Source of the DNA: an uncultured Altererythrobacter sp. | GTDB taxonomy: Bacteria; Pseudomonadota; Alphaproteobacteria; Sphingomonadales; Sphingomonadaceae | Direction: 5' to 3' | Assembly (NCBI GenBank): GCA_938009055.1 | Contig: CALLIO010000112.1 | Span: 1-20,648 of the forward strand | DNA: 20,648 nucleotides | Part shown: piece by piece, positions 1 to 8,193 of the stretch | Layout: every line of letters begins with the position of its first letter | Numbering within the stretch: the stretch's first letter is position 1 | The notes under the pieces: generated by a model | Seen by the model: the letters and a program-made list of their open reading frames with translations, nothing else | The model's database searches: none | Told to the model about the DNA's origin: nothing | Program-made: the position numbers and the translations under genes

Positions 1-438
1 TTGAGGAGCGGGGAGCTGGTCACGATGAGCTGCGAAAAGCTGGGATATAGCTATCGCCACTCGCAATTGCCCGAAGGGGCCGTGGTTGTCTCTGCCCTCT
101 TTCAGGGCCGCGAAGGCGATCCCGCAGCGATCCAAGCAGAAATGGATCGGATCGCACAAAGCCGCGAAGAATCCCAACCGCTTCGCAGCAAAACCGGTGG
201 GTCGACTTTCAAGAATCCTGACGGAGAGAAAGCGTGGCAATTGGTCGATGCGGCGGGCTGCCGCGGGCTTACCATTGGCGGCGCGCAAGTGAGTGAGAAA
301 CATACGAATTTCATGATCAATACGGGCAATGCGACGAGCGCGGATATTGAAGAATTGGGCGAGGAAGTGCGCCGCCGCGTGATGGAAAACTCAGGGATTG
401 AGCTGGAATGGGAAATCCAGCGGGTGGGGCGCAAATGA
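1..438 (+). CDS. murB: UDP-N-acetylenolpyruvoylglucosamine reductase, C-terminal part (5' end outside window)
   Basis: This is the 3' portion of MurB, the cytosolic FAD enzyme that reduces UDP-GlcNAc-enolpyruvate to UDP-MurNAc in peptidoglycan precursor synthesis. About 145 residues are visible and correspond to the C-terminal substrate-binding domain. The motif TGGSTFKNP (residues 65-73) contains the conserved catalytic Ser (Ser68). The block [20 protein letters not shown], followed by HTNFMIN, is typical of MurB. The terminal [10 protein letters not shown] carries the expected catalytic Glu (Glu138). The TTG at base 1 is almost certainly internal: MurB proteins run to about 300 residues and the FAD-binding domain is missing here. 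The stop overlaps the ddl start as ATGA, which suggests translational coupling within the dcw operon. Confidence 0.96.
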   Translation: MRSGELVTMSCEKLGYSYRHSQLPEGAVVVSALFQGREGDPAAIQAEMDRIAQSREESQPLRSKTGGSTFKNPDGEKAWQLVDAAGCRGLTIGGAQVSEKHTNFMINTGNATSADIEELGEEVRRRVMENSGIELEWEIQRVGRK

Positions 439-1412
439 GCCTGCTGCCAGCCAATATACACATCGCTGTTCTGATGGGCGGTTGGGCGAATGAGCGCGAG
501 GTTAGCCTGATGAGCGGCAATGGCGTCGCCGATGCGCTTGAGAGCCGGGGGCATAAGGTCACGCGGATCGACATGGATCGCCAAGTTGCGGTCCGCATTG
601 CTGAGGCCGCGCCCGATGTTGTCTTCAACGCGCTCCACGGCGTGCCGGGCGAAGATGGCACGGTGCAAGGGATGCTCGATCTGATGGGTGTTCCCTATAC
701 GCATTCGGGCCTTGCGACCTCTGTTATCGCGATTGACAAAGAGCTGACGAAACAAGCGCTTGTACCCAATGGCATTCCCATGCCGGGCGGGCGGATTGTG
801 ACACGCGAAGAGCTATACGAGGGGGATCCATTGCCGCGCCCCTATGTGCTCAAACCCGTCAATGAGGGTTCATCGGTTGGCGTTGCGATTGTCACGGATG
901 AAAGCAATTACGGCAATCCGATTGCGCGCGACAGCGCGGGCCCTTGGCAGGAATTTGCCGAACTTTTGGCCGAACCCTTTATTCGCGGGCGCGAGCTGAC
1001 CACCGCTGTGATCGACAGCGCTGATGGCCCAAAGGCTTTGGGAGTGACCGAACTGATCGTGAAGTCGGGCTTTTACGATTACGAGAACAAATACACTGAT
1101 GGGAAGACCGAGCATGTCTGCCCCGCGCTGATCCCGCCCGAAATCGCGGCCTTGTGTGAAGAATACGCCATTCGCGCGCACCAGATCCTTGGTTGCGAAG
1201 GCACAAGCCGCACCGATTATCGCTGGGATGATGAGAGGGGCGAGGCCGGTCTCTTCGTGCTCGAAACCAATACTCAGCCAGGTATGACGCCGCTCAGCCT
1301 TGTGCCTGAACAAGCAGCGCATGCGGGCATGGATTATGCAACTTTGGTTGAAACGATCGTTGCTGATGCGCTCAATCGCGTGAAGAAAGGAACCGGTCAT
1401 GGCGCAGATTAA
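435..1412 (+). CDS. ddl: D-alanine--D-alanine ligase
   Basis: Ddl is a cytosolic ATP-grasp enzyme that joins two D-alanines into the dipeptide used by MurF. The 325-residue product has the usual length. Family motifs in order are the N-terminal [11 protein letters not shown] with its substrate-binding Glu, the HGVPGEDG loop, YTHSG, the ATP-binding [14 protein letters not shown], the omega-loop [15 protein letters not shown], and the metal-binding [14 protein letters not shown] chose ATG 435 because it forms an ATGA overlap with the murB stop. An in-frame ATG at 408 would add nine residues inside murB and is less likely. The 3' end overlaps ftsQ by 14 bp. GGWANEREV replaces the more usual GGxSxEREV, but the key Glu is kept. 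The symbol could equally be ddlB. Confidence 0.97.
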   Translation: MSLLPANIHIAVLMGGWANEREVSLMSGNGVADALESRGHKVTRIDMDRQVAVRIAEAAPDVVFNALHGVPGEDGTVQGMLDLMGVPYTHSGLATSVIAIDKELTKQALVPNGIPMPGGRIVTREELYEGDPLPRPYVLKPVNEGSSVGVAIVTDESNYGNPIARDSAGPWQEFAELLAEPFIRGRELTTAVIDSADGPKALGVTELIVKSGFYDYENKYTDGKTEHVCPALIPPEIAALCEEYAIRAHQILGCEGTSRTDYRWDDERGEAGLFVLETNTQPGMTPLSLVPEQAAHAGMDYATLVETIVADALNRVKKGTGHGAD

Positions 1413-2310
1413 GCGCGGGGGAAAAGGCGTTCGCCGGACTGCGAAAGCGAACAAGCGCGCAACAACGGCGCGGCGCGCCAAGGCGAAGACCAGCGGCTTT
1501 GTCGATGGCGCAATGGCGCTGCTGCCTTTTACCGAAGAACAGCTTCACCGCATTTTCCTTGCGATCATTTTGGGCGGCGCGGTGGCGCTTGCATGGTTCG
1601 TTGCTAGCCTTGCCGGCTTTCCCGCCATGGCCAAGGCGCAGGTTGCCGAAGTCGCCTCTGACGCCGGTTTCGAAGTGCGCCGCGTGCGCATCAGCGGCGT
1701 CAACCGGATGGACGATCAGACGATTTACGACACGGTGTGGAAAGAGCGCAATGCAGCCACCCCCATGCCGCTGGTTGATTTGGAAGATATTCGCGAGCGG
1801 CTGCTTGCCCTATCATGGGTCAAGGATGCGCGGGTTTCGATCCAATTGCCGCAAACGATTGCGATTGATGTGGTCGAGCGCGAGCCGCATGCTGTGCTCA
1901 AAAAGCCAGATCGGCTGGTGCTGATCGACCAGCAAGGCGTTGAGCTGGAGCCAATCTCCAAAGAGGCGGCCAGCGAAGAGTTGATGATCTCTGGCCCGGG
2001 CGCGTCGCGCGTTGTGGGCGGGCTTGACCGGTTGATGGCAGCAGCGCCTGCGCTTCAAGTTCAGGTCAAAGAGGCCGAGTGGGTTGGCAATAGGCGTTGG
2101 AACCTTTCGTTTCGCACGGGCCAAGTGTTGGCGCTGCCCCAAGGCGAGGATGAGGCGGCCAAGGCGCTCGTCGCTTTCGCGCGGATGGACGGGCAAAACC
2201 GGCTGATTGGCGGCAAGGTCGCGACCTTTGATATGCGCGCGCCGCCGCGCGTGTACATGCGCATTCCAGGGCGCGCGGACCAAGTGCTCAATTCAGGCGG
2301 GGGCAGCTAA
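1399..2310 (+). CDS. ftsQ: Cell division protein FtsQ
   Basis: FtsQ is a bitopic inner-membrane divisome protein that links early and late division proteins and binds FtsB/FtsL through its periplasmic domain. The 303-residue product has a strongly basic cytoplasmic tail (residues 1-32, rich in Lys and Arg). One transmembrane segment follows at about 52-74. A POTRA domain starts near FEVRRVRISG (91-100), and the FtsQ beta domain continues to the C-terminus. The start is supported by an AAAGGAA Shine-Dalgarno sequence at the right distance. The gene overlaps ddl by 14 bp and its stop codon shares a base with the ftsA start (TAATG), so it is probably translated in a coupled way with both neighbours. 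Position between ddl and ftsA agrees with the identification. Confidence 0.97.
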   Translation: MAQIKRGGKGVRRTAKANKRATTARRAKAKTSGFVDGAMALLPFTEEQLHRIFLAIILGGAVALAWFVASLAGFPAMAKAQVAEVASDAGFEVRRVRISGVNRMDDQTIYDTVWKERNAATPMPLVDLEDIRERLLALSWVKDARVSIQLPQTIAIDVVEREPHAVLKKPDRLVLIDQQGVELEPISKEAASEELMISGPGASRVVGGLDRLMAAAPALQVQVKEAEWVGNRRWNLSFRTGQVLALPQGEDEAAKALVAFARMDGQNRLIGGKVATFDMRAPPRVYMRIPGRADQVLNSGGGS

Positions 2311-3605
2311 TGGCGAGCGGCAAACCGGCCGACCGGATCAGCAAGATCATCGCCGCAGTCAATCCGGGATCCTTCCGGGTCTCGGCAATGGTGATGGGGA
2401 TTACCGAAAGCGGCGAGCTGCAAATTCTCGGCTCGGGCCACCGCGCCAGCCAAGGGATCAAGCGCGGCTATATCACCGATATGTCAGCGGCGACCTATGC
2501 AATCCGTGACGCGGTTGAGCGGGCGGAGAAGAATGCCGGGGCCAGCGTCCAAAGCGTTTGGGTTGGATGCGCGGGCGCGGGGCTGCGCAGTCAGGTTTCA
2601 AAGGTTGAGATCGAGATTGGCGGGCGCCGGATCGAGGAAGAGGATATCGAACAATTGCTGGTCTCTGCGCGCCAGACCATCCAGCCCGACGGGCGCATGG
2701 TGCTCCACGCTCAGCCAGCGCATTACACTCTCGATGGTGCGCATGGCGTGGCCAATCCCAAGGGGCTGCATGCCGAACGATTGGGCGTTGATGTCCATGT
2801 GATGCTGGCCGATGGCGCTCCGATCCGCAATCTGACCGAAGCGGTGCAAAACGCCCATCTCGATGTGGAGGCGGTGGTGGCAACACCGCTTGCAACTGGC
2901 CATGCGTGCCTTAGTCAGGAAGAGCGCGATTTGGGCGTTGCGCTTGTCGAGGTCGGCGGCGATCTCACTAATATTGCGGTCTACACCGGCGGAATGCTGG
3001 TCGGTCTGGTTGCCGTGCCAATGGGCTCGAACGATATTACAGATGCGATTGCCAGCACCTTTGGCGTGCGGCGCTTTCAGGCAGAGCGGCTCAAATGTGT
3101 TTCCGGCTCCGCTATCGCCTCGCCCAGCGATCACCGAGAGATGATACCGGTCAACGGTCCCAATGACGAGGCAGGGCAGGGTGCCGTTGCACGCGGCGCT
3201 GATGAGAAAAACCGGATCGCGCGTGCTGAGCTGGTTTCTGTCGTCACCCAGCAAGTCTCCAGCCTTACCGATGAGATTGGCCGTGCACTCAAAGGCATGG
3301 GCTTTAGCGGTGCAACCGGCGGACAAGTGGTGCTCACCGGCGGCGGGGCCGAGCTTGCGGGATTTGCAGAATTTGCCCAAGGGGCCTTGGCGATGCCGGT
3401 TCGTTTAGGACGGCCGCCTTCACTCAAAGGATTACCCGAAGCGCATGCAACCGCTGGTTTTGCGACCCTTGCCGGGCTGTGCCTTTACGCCAGTGACGAC
3501 CCGATTGATATTCGCGCGCTTGGCCCCCGCTACACCACTACAGCGCATTACAGCAGCTCGCAAAAAGTCAGCCAGCTGTTCAGAGCGCTTAAGGAATATT
3601 TCTAG
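2310..3605 (+). CDS. ftsA: Cell division protein FtsA (actin-like membrane tether for FtsZ)
   Basis: FtsA is an actin-fold protein that tethers FtsZ filaments to the inner membrane and recruits later divisome proteins. The 431-residue product has the expected architecture: an actin-like 1A lobe, the SHS2-type 1C region (about 85-165), and a C-terminal amphipathic helix (SQKVSQLFRALKEYF) after a polar linker. The adenosine motif VVLTGGGAELAG (340-351) is intact. Both phosphate loops are unusual. Phosphate-1 reads NPGSFRV (18-24) rather than the usual D/E-x-G-S/T-x-K-V. Phosphate-2 reads VEVGGDLTNI (213-222) rather than VDIGGGTTDI. The start ATG overlaps the ftsQ stop by one base, with a purine-rich AGGCGGGGG upstream. 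The identity is firm; how well it binds or hydrolyses ATP is open. Confidence 0.96.
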   Translation: MASGKPADRISKIIAAVNPGSFRVSAMVMGITESGELQILGSGHRASQGIKRGYITDMSAATYAIRDAVERAEKNAGASVQSVWVGCAGAGLRSQVSKVEIEIGGRRIEEEDIEQLLVSARQTIQPDGRMVLHAQPAHYTLDGAHGVANPKGLHAERLGVDVHVMLADGAPIRNLTEAVQNAHLDVEAVVATPLATGHACLSQEERDLGVALVEVGGDLTNIAVYTGGMLVGLVAVPMGSNDITDAIASTFGVRRFQAERLKCVSGSAIASPSDHREMIPVNGPNDEAGQGAVARGADEKNRIARAELVSVVTQQVSSLTDEIGRALKGMGFSGATGGQVVLTGGGAELAGFAEFAQGALAMPVRLGRPPSLKGLPEAHATAGFATLAGLCLYASDDPIDIRALGPRYTTTAHYSSSQKVSQLFRALKEYF

Positions 3606-3755
3606 TGTCAGGCCCGATCATCCTGAAACGGCTTGCAAAACAGACCATAGCCACTGTGGATAAGGGTTAGCACCCTATCTACGAGACATGCCCTTTGTGG
3701 CACAATTAACCCTAACGGGATTATGCGAATTGCACCCGTGCCGGAGGAAACAGAA
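3606..3755 (+). promoter_or_regulatory. ftsA-ftsZ intergenic spacer, probable ftsZ control region
   Basis: This 150-bp spacer is the only sizeable gap in the otherwise overlapping murB-ftsA run, so it is a likely site for separate ftsZ control. I see a short hairpin with arms GATAAGGGT (3659-3667, one bulged A) and ACCCTATC (3672-3679). AGGGTTA (3663-3669) is also repeated in inverse as TAACCCT (3707-3713). A very weak sigma-70-like pair is possible (TTGTGG 3695-3700, GATTAT 3719-3724, 18-bp spacing). TTAACC at 3706-3711 resembles a single CtrA half-site, but I see no full TTAA-N7-TTAA site. A strong Shine-Dalgarno sequence GGAGGAA (3743-3749) precedes ATG 3756. The regulatory role is inferred from position. 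Confidence 0.4.
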
Positions 3756-5519
3756 ATGAGCATCAATATCGGACCTGCCTCGATGGACGAGCTGCGCCCC
3801 AAGATTACCGTGATCGGGATCGGTGGCGCTGGCGGCAATGCGATCGCCAATATGATCGAGTCAGAGATCGAAGGCGTCGATTTTATCGCAGCGAACACCG
3901 ATGCGCAGGCATTGACGAACTCGCTGGCGGAAAAGCGCATTCAACTTGGCCCGGATATCACTGGCGGCTTGGGCGCAGGCGCTCGGCCCGAAGTTGGCAA
4001 AGCGGCCGCTGAAGAAACGGTCAAGGAAATCGAAGACGCGCTCGAAGGTGTGAATATGGTCTTTATCGCAGCCGGCATGGGCGGCGGTACGGGCACTGGC
4101 GCAGCCCCTGTGATCGCAGAGGCGGCACGGGCGAAGGGTGTTTTGACCGTTGGCGTTGTGACCAAGCCGTTCCTTTTCGAAGGCACCCGCCGGATGCGCG
4201 CAGCTGAGGCGGGCATTGACGAGCTTCAGCAGCATGTCGACACGCTGATCGTCATTCCCAACCAGAACTTGTTTTTGGTCGCTAAGCCGGAAACCACATT
4301 CAAAGAAGCGTTCCAGCTTGCCGATGAAGTTTTGCAGCAAGGCGTGCGCTCGATCACCGATCTGATGGTCATGCCCGGCCTTATCAACCTCGACTTTGCC
4401 GATGTGCGCTCCGTGATGAGCGAGATGGGCAAAGCGATGATGGGCACCGGCCAAGCAGAAGGCGAAAGCCGCGCGCTTGACGCAGCTGAACGCGCCATCG
4501 CTAATCCGCTGCTTGATGGCGTCAGCATGCAAGGTGCCAAGGGTGTTATCATCTCGATCATTGGCGGCGAAGATATGAAGCTGCTCGAAGTGGACGAGGC
4601 AGCCAATCACATCCGCGAATTGGTTGATGATGATGCAAACATCATTTGGGGCAGCGCGTTCAATCCCGATCTCGATGGGTCGATCCGCGTTTCGGTCGTC
4701 GCAACCGGCATAGAGCCGGGCTCTGAAGGCATAGTTGGCAGTGACAGCACGCCTGTATCCTTGTCGAGCAGCCGTGCGCCCAAACGTCCTGTGATTGCTC
4801 TGTCAGAAGAGACTTCCGTTGAAGAAGACGTGGAACCTTTGGAGCTGGGTGATCCGGCATCTGCGATTGAAGATGATGCTGGCGAGGCTTCAGATGAAGG
4901 CGCAGAAGACAGCGCGCCCTTCGATTTGAGCGGTATGCAGGCAGGCGATGGCGAGTTGGAAGATGATGACGGCGATGATGTCGATGGTATTGTCGATCCG
5001 CTCGCTGGATTGCGCCAGGATGGTGATGACGAAGGCGACGCAGATGAGGATGAGGCAGGCGAAGTTGCTGAACCCGCGCTCGATCTCAGCGAAGCCGGTG
5101 TAGAGGAAGAGGCGTCAGAAGCGGCTGAAGATGACGCGCTTGATCTGACCGAAGCTGTGGTAGAAGAGCCAGAGGCGGATGGTCTCCTCGATGAAGCGGA
5201 CAAATTGGTTGAAGACGATCAGCCTGTGCAGCCCAAGATTAGCGGTCGCCGCCGCGGACTTCTTGGCGGTGTTACAACCAACAAGGAAGAAATCGCAGCC
5301 GATCCAGAAGGATCGAGTGGTGGCGGCTCTGGCGGTGGTGGTTCAGGCGGAGGCGGCCCAAGCGGCGGCTCTGGCAGCACCTTGTTCGAACGCATGGCCA
5401 ATCTCTCGCGCGGATCGGACGACAAGGCGTCAGACGGTGATGACGAAGATGATGAGGATGGTGACGACAGTTCCTCGCTCAGCATCCCGCGTTTTCTCGG
5501 GCGCCAGAACAACCAATAG
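3756..5519 (+). CDS. ftsZ: Cell division protein FtsZ with long acidic linker
   Basis: FtsZ is the tubulin-like GTPase that forms the cytokinetic ring. The GTPase core covers about residues 14-320. It contains the glycine-rich GIGGAGGNA (21-29), the tubulin signature GGGTGTG (109-115), and the T7 catalytic loop [11 protein letters not shown] (211-221). The C-terminal conserved peptide [10 protein letters not shown] (575-584) is the expected FtsA-binding tail of alphaproteobacterial type. Between them lies a linker of about 250 residues rich in Asp, Glu, Ala and Gly. It contains an imperfect repeat [22 protein letters not shown] (441-451, 461-471) and a Gly-Ser stretch (about 520-541). At 587 residues this FtsZ is far longer than the roughly 380-residue E. 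coli protein. I chose ATG 3756 because GGAGGAA sits just upstream; an in-frame ATG at 3723 lacks such support. Confidence 0.98.
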   Translation: MSINIGPASMDELRPKITVIGIGGAGGNAIANMIESEIEGVDFIAANTDAQALTNSLAEKRIQLGPDITGGLGAGARPEVGKAAAEETVKEIEDALEGVNMVFIAAGMGGGTGTGAAPVIAEAARAKGVLTVGVVTKPFLFEGTRRMRAAEAGIDELQQHVDTLIVIPNQNLFLVAKPETTFKEAFQLADEVLQQGVRSITDLMVMPGLINLDFADVRSVMSEMGKAMMGTGQAEGESRALDAAERAIANPLLDGVSMQGAKGVIISIIGGEDMKLLEVDEAANHIRELVDDDANIIWGSAFNPDLDGSIRVSVVATGIEPGSEGIVGSDSTPVSLSSSRAPKRPVIALSEETSVEEDVEPLELGDPASAIEDDAGEASDEGAEDSAPFDLSGMQAGDGELEDDDGDDVDGIVDPLAGLRQDGDDEGDADEDEAGEVAEPALDLSEAGVEEEASEAAEDDALDLTEAVVEEPEADGLLDEADKLVEDDQPVQPKISGRRRGLLGGVTTNKEEIAADPEGSSGGGSGGGGSGGGGPSGGSGSTLFERMANLSRGSDDKASDGDDEDDEDGDDSSSLSIPRFLGRQNNQ

Positions 5520-5534
5520 GGTTTTACATTTTTC

Positions 5535-5595
5535 TGCCTGACTGCGCTGGCGGCCCGTTCGCCGCGCATTCAGGCATATTGCGCTAGCGCTTTTT
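5535..5595 (+). terminator. Large hairpin after ftsZ, probable end of dcw operon
   Basis: The spacer after ftsZ holds a long imperfect hairpin. TGCCTGA (5535-5541) pairs with TCAGGCA (5570-5576). After one mismatch, TGCGC (5543-5547) pairs with GCGCA (5564-5568). Past a bulged T, GGCG (5549-5552) pairs with CGCC (5560-5563), closing a 7-nt loop. The T run does not follow at once. It comes at 5591-5595, after a short palindrome GCGCTAGCGC (5581-5590). Termination or 3' end protection of the ftsZ mRNA is likely but not proven. Confidence 0.5.
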
Positions 5596-5622
5596 GTTCA
5601 CTTGGTTCAAAGCCCAGCGACG

Positions 5623-7512
5623 ATGAAAAAACCTGCCTATCGCCAACTCTATCTGGCATCTGCGATTGCCTGCACAGCGCTTGGCGCGCCTGCCTTTGCG
5701 CAATCGGGCGATAAGGCGTTGGCGCGCGAAGTGGTGCAACCGCTTCCCTCGCAAGAGGTGCAAAGGCTCAATTCTGCGCTTCGGCGTTTGGCCGCCAATT
5801 CGCGCAATCTTTCCGCTTTAACCGATGCTGGCAAGGCATCGCTAGAGCTAGGCGACCTTGACGCAGCGCTTGGCTTTTTCGGGCGGGCGCAAGACATTGC
5901 CCCTGACAATGCCTTGGTAAAGATGGGAATGGCGGCGGTTTTTCTGCGATCTGACCGTCCGATCGAAGCCTTGCGATTGTTCTCAGAAGCAGAAGCGGCC
6001 GGCGCATCCTCAATCGCGGTTTCTGCCGAGCGCGGGCTGGCCTACGATCTGGTTGGCAACAATGCGCAGGCGCAAGAGAGCTACAAGATTGCCTTGCAAC
6101 GCGGGGCGGGCTCTGACGTGAAGCGGCGGCTTGCGATCAGCCATGCGATTGCCGGGAACAAGGAAGATTTCGAGATTACCCTCCAGCCCTTGGTTGCACA
6201 GCGCGATTTTGCGGCCTTTCGTGCGCGCGCTTTCGGGCTAGCGATCCTTGGAGAAACGGGCGAGGCAAATGCGATTGCCGATGCAGTGATGCCGCGCGAT
6301 CTGGCTGCGCGCATGGCGCCGTATCTCGCCTATATGCCGCGCCTGACAAAGGCGCAGCAGGCAGCAGCAGCCAACCTTGGCATCTTCCCCAAAGCGGCAG
6401 ACATTGGCCGCGATAATCCGCGCATCGCGCAATATGCCAATGCCGCGCCGGTCGCTGGCGTTGATGCGCGGCTTGCCCCTCGGGGGGCGCCTCTGGGGCA
6501 GGCAGCGACCGACAATAGACGGCGCAGACCAGACAGAACCGGTGCTGGCAGCACGATGGGGGTCATTCCTCCCGATCCTGCGCCAACCCCTTCTCCTGCA
6601 CTTGCCGCCAACACGGCGCTTGCGCCTTCTGTTTCGGACACACCGGCTCCCGCGCTTGCGGCGGCAACAGTGCCAGCACCAACCCCTCAGCCAACCCCTG
6701 CGCCAAGCTCGCCTCCAGGCCCCATACCGGTGCCAAGCGAGCCGGCTCGCACTGCGTCCGCTGAGCTGGAGCCGATCAACCCGACAGCACCATCAATTGC
6801 GACAATTGCTGCGCCAATTGTCCAATCAGCTCCGGCAAGCGGTTTGCAGCCGGTGGAGACGCCGCCTGAGAGCGCGCTCGCACAAGTTGCGCCCAAGCCT
6901 GAAGTATCGACTTTTGATCTGGCCAAGACTGTGCCGGCTGAGGCTCAAACAGGCGCCGGCATTGCGCAAGTCGTACAGCCCGCCCAAGCCTCGTCGCCGG
7001 TCCCATCAAACTCCGTCGCATCAACTCCTGTCGCTTCAACTCCGGTGGTCCAATCCGCGCCGATCGTTCAGCCAGCACCCGCGCCGCGCCCAAGCGTAAC
7101 CGCTGCCTTTGCCGATTTTGCAAGCGGCGGGCGGACTTCGATTGCGGCGAGCGAGGGGGCAGTTGATCTGTCGAAGATCGACGTAAAGCGCGAGCCCAAG
7201 CCGGAACCTCCCAAACCCGAATCGCAGTCTAAAGAAGCAGAGCATCCCAAGCGTTTTTGGGTGCAAATCGCATCGGTCAAAGATCGCAGCGTCATGCGGT
7301 CTGAATTCCGCCGGATCGCGCGCAAGGCTGATGATCTGCTCGATGGCTATTCCGCCCATGGTGCAGAATGGGGCGAAACCAATCGCTTACTGGCCGGACC
7401 TTTGCCATCCTCTAAGCGCGCAGAGGAATTGGTCGGCAAATTGAAGGGCGCGGGCGTGGACAGTTTCGTCCATACAAGCGCTGCTGGAAAAAGAGTTGAT
7501 AAGCTTCAATAG
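5623..7512 (+). CDS. Secreted TPR and SPOR-domain protein
   Basis: This 629-residue protein begins with a Sec signal peptide (MKKPAYRQLY..., predicted cleavage after the AFA near residue 26). The N-terminal half (about 40-240) is alpha-helical, with Ala-rich repeats resembling TPRs (for example the segment with LELGDLDAALGFFGRAQDIAPDNALV). A long Pro/Ala/Val/Ser-rich linker follows (about 300-510), with short repeats such as VASTPVASTPV. A C-terminal SPOR domain starts near KRFWVQIASV (about 543-620). SPOR domains bind denuded glycan strands at division septa, so a periplasmic septal role is a reasonable inference given its place just after ftsZ. No specific gene name is justified. I prefer ATG 5623 over an upstream in-frame TTG at 5602 because it gives a clean signal peptide. 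No strong Shine-Dalgarno sequence is visible for either start. Confidence 0.88.
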   Translation: MKKPAYRQLYLASAIACTALGAPAFAQSGDKALAREVVQPLPSQEVQRLNSALRRLAANSRNLSALTDAGKASLELGDLDAALGFFGRAQDIAPDNALVKMGMAAVFLRSDRPIEALRLFSEAEAAGASSIAVSAERGLAYDLVGNNAQAQESYKIALQRGAGSDVKRRLAISHAIAGNKEDFEITLQPLVAQRDFAAFRARAFGLAILGETGEANAIADAVMPRDLAARMAPYLAYMPRLTKAQQAAAANLGIFPKAADIGRDNPRIAQYANAAPVAGVDARLAPRGAPLGQAATDNRRRRPDRTGAGSTMGVIPPDPAPTPSPALAANTALAPSVSDTPAPALAAATVPAPTPQPTPAPSSPPGPIPVPSEPARTASAELEPINPTAPSIATIAAPIVQSAPASGLQPVETPPESALAQVAPKPEVSTFDLAKTVPAEAQTGAGIAQVVQPAQASSPVPSNSVASTPVASTPVVQSAPIVQPAPAPRPSVTAAFADFASGGRTSIAASEGAVDLSKIDVKREPKPEPPKPESQSKEAEHPKRFWVQIASVKDRSVMRSEFRRIARKADDLLDGYSAHGAEWGETNRLLAGPLPSSKRAEELVGKLKGAGVDSFVHTSAAGKRVDKLQ

Positions 7513-7661
7513 CTTAGCCAAAATCCACAATCTTCTTTGCACAGGCTTTGAACAATCCATCTGGCTTCTCCCCAACGGTCGGGCCTGCGCGCATTGCAAT
7601 TGGGAGCCTGGCCAATGCATTTCAGCGTCATGGCGATTTGGACATACCCCCTTTGACCGAA

Positions 7662-8159
7662 ATGCAATCCGAACTTCTCTATGATGATGCTGCGGCGCCA
7701 GTAGAGATGCTCGCCGCGCTGTTTGAAGCGCGCGGGTGGCCGTGCGAGGTGACCCCGCAAGGCGAGGTTACCGGCGAGGTTCAAGGCAGCTGGGCCAAAT
7801 TTCAGCTGCGCGGCATTTGGCGAAAAGAGGACAATGTTCTCCAGCTGATCTGCTTTCCCGATATTCACCTCAGCGATCCCAAGCGCGCAGCCACATATGA
7901 ATTGCTCGCGCTGATCAACGAGCAGATGTGGCTTGGCCATTTCGATATTTGGTCAAACGGCGACGTGCTGCTCTACCGGCATGGGGCGATGTTGGGCGCA
8001 GACGGTCAGTTGACGCTCGATCAAGCGCAATCCTTGGTAGAGACTGCGATTGACGAATGCGACCGCTTCTATCCCGCGTTCCAATTCGTGCTGTGGGGCG
8101 ATAAAGCGCCTAGGGATGCGCTCGACAGCGCACTGGTGGATGCCGCCGGAGAAGCCTAG
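7662..8159 (+). CDS. YbjN domain-containing protein (start uncertain)
   Basis: The product belongs to the YbjN family of small proteins, distantly similar to type III secretion chaperones, whose biochemical role is not established. From ATG 7662 it is 165 residues. Typical segments are APVEMLAALFEARGWPCEV, GSWAKFQLRGIWRKEDNVLQ, ELLALINEQMWLGHFDIWS and TAIDECDRFYPAFQFVLWG. In related alphaproteobacteria I recall a similar protein starting close to the DDAAAPVEML segment, which favours 7662. In-frame TTG codons at 7638 and 7548 would lengthen it by 8 or 38 residues. None of the candidates has a convincing Shine-Dalgarno sequence, so the start is the weak point. It lies 34 bp upstream of proC and is probably cotranscribed with it. 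Confidence 0.82.
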   Translation: MQSELLYDDAAAPVEMLAALFEARGWPCEVTPQGEVTGEVQGSWAKFQLRGIWRKEDNVLQLICFPDIHLSDPKRAATYELLALINEQMWLGHFDIWSNGDVLLYRHGAMLGADGQLTLDQAQSLVETAIDECDRFYPAFQFVLWGDKAPRDALDSALVDAAGEA

Positions 8160-8193
8160 GGTTTGTCGCCTAGCATGCGATAAGGATGGACAT

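Noticed and set aside
3706..3724. Possible CtrA binding site upstream of ftsZ
   Set aside because: Only one TTAA half-site is present. The second half at the required 7-bp spacing is missing.
3861..4610. Long - strand open frame opposite the FtsZ GTPase core
   Set aside because: It is antisense to the strongly conserved ftsZ and has a His/Cys-rich composition typical of reversed codons.
4607..5203. Ser-rich - strand frame opposite the FtsZ linker
   Set aside because: The serine richness is just the reverse complement of Asp/Glu/Ala codons in the acidic linker.
6377..7099. Arg/Gln/Leu-rich + strand frame inside the SPOR gene
   Set aside because: It is a frame-shifted reading of the Pro/Ala-rich linker, with no independent start signal.
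8154..8173. Short CTAGG/CCTAG hairpin between the YbjN gene and proC
   Set aside because: It has only five pairs with no T run, and the arms include the stop codon, so chance is sufficient.
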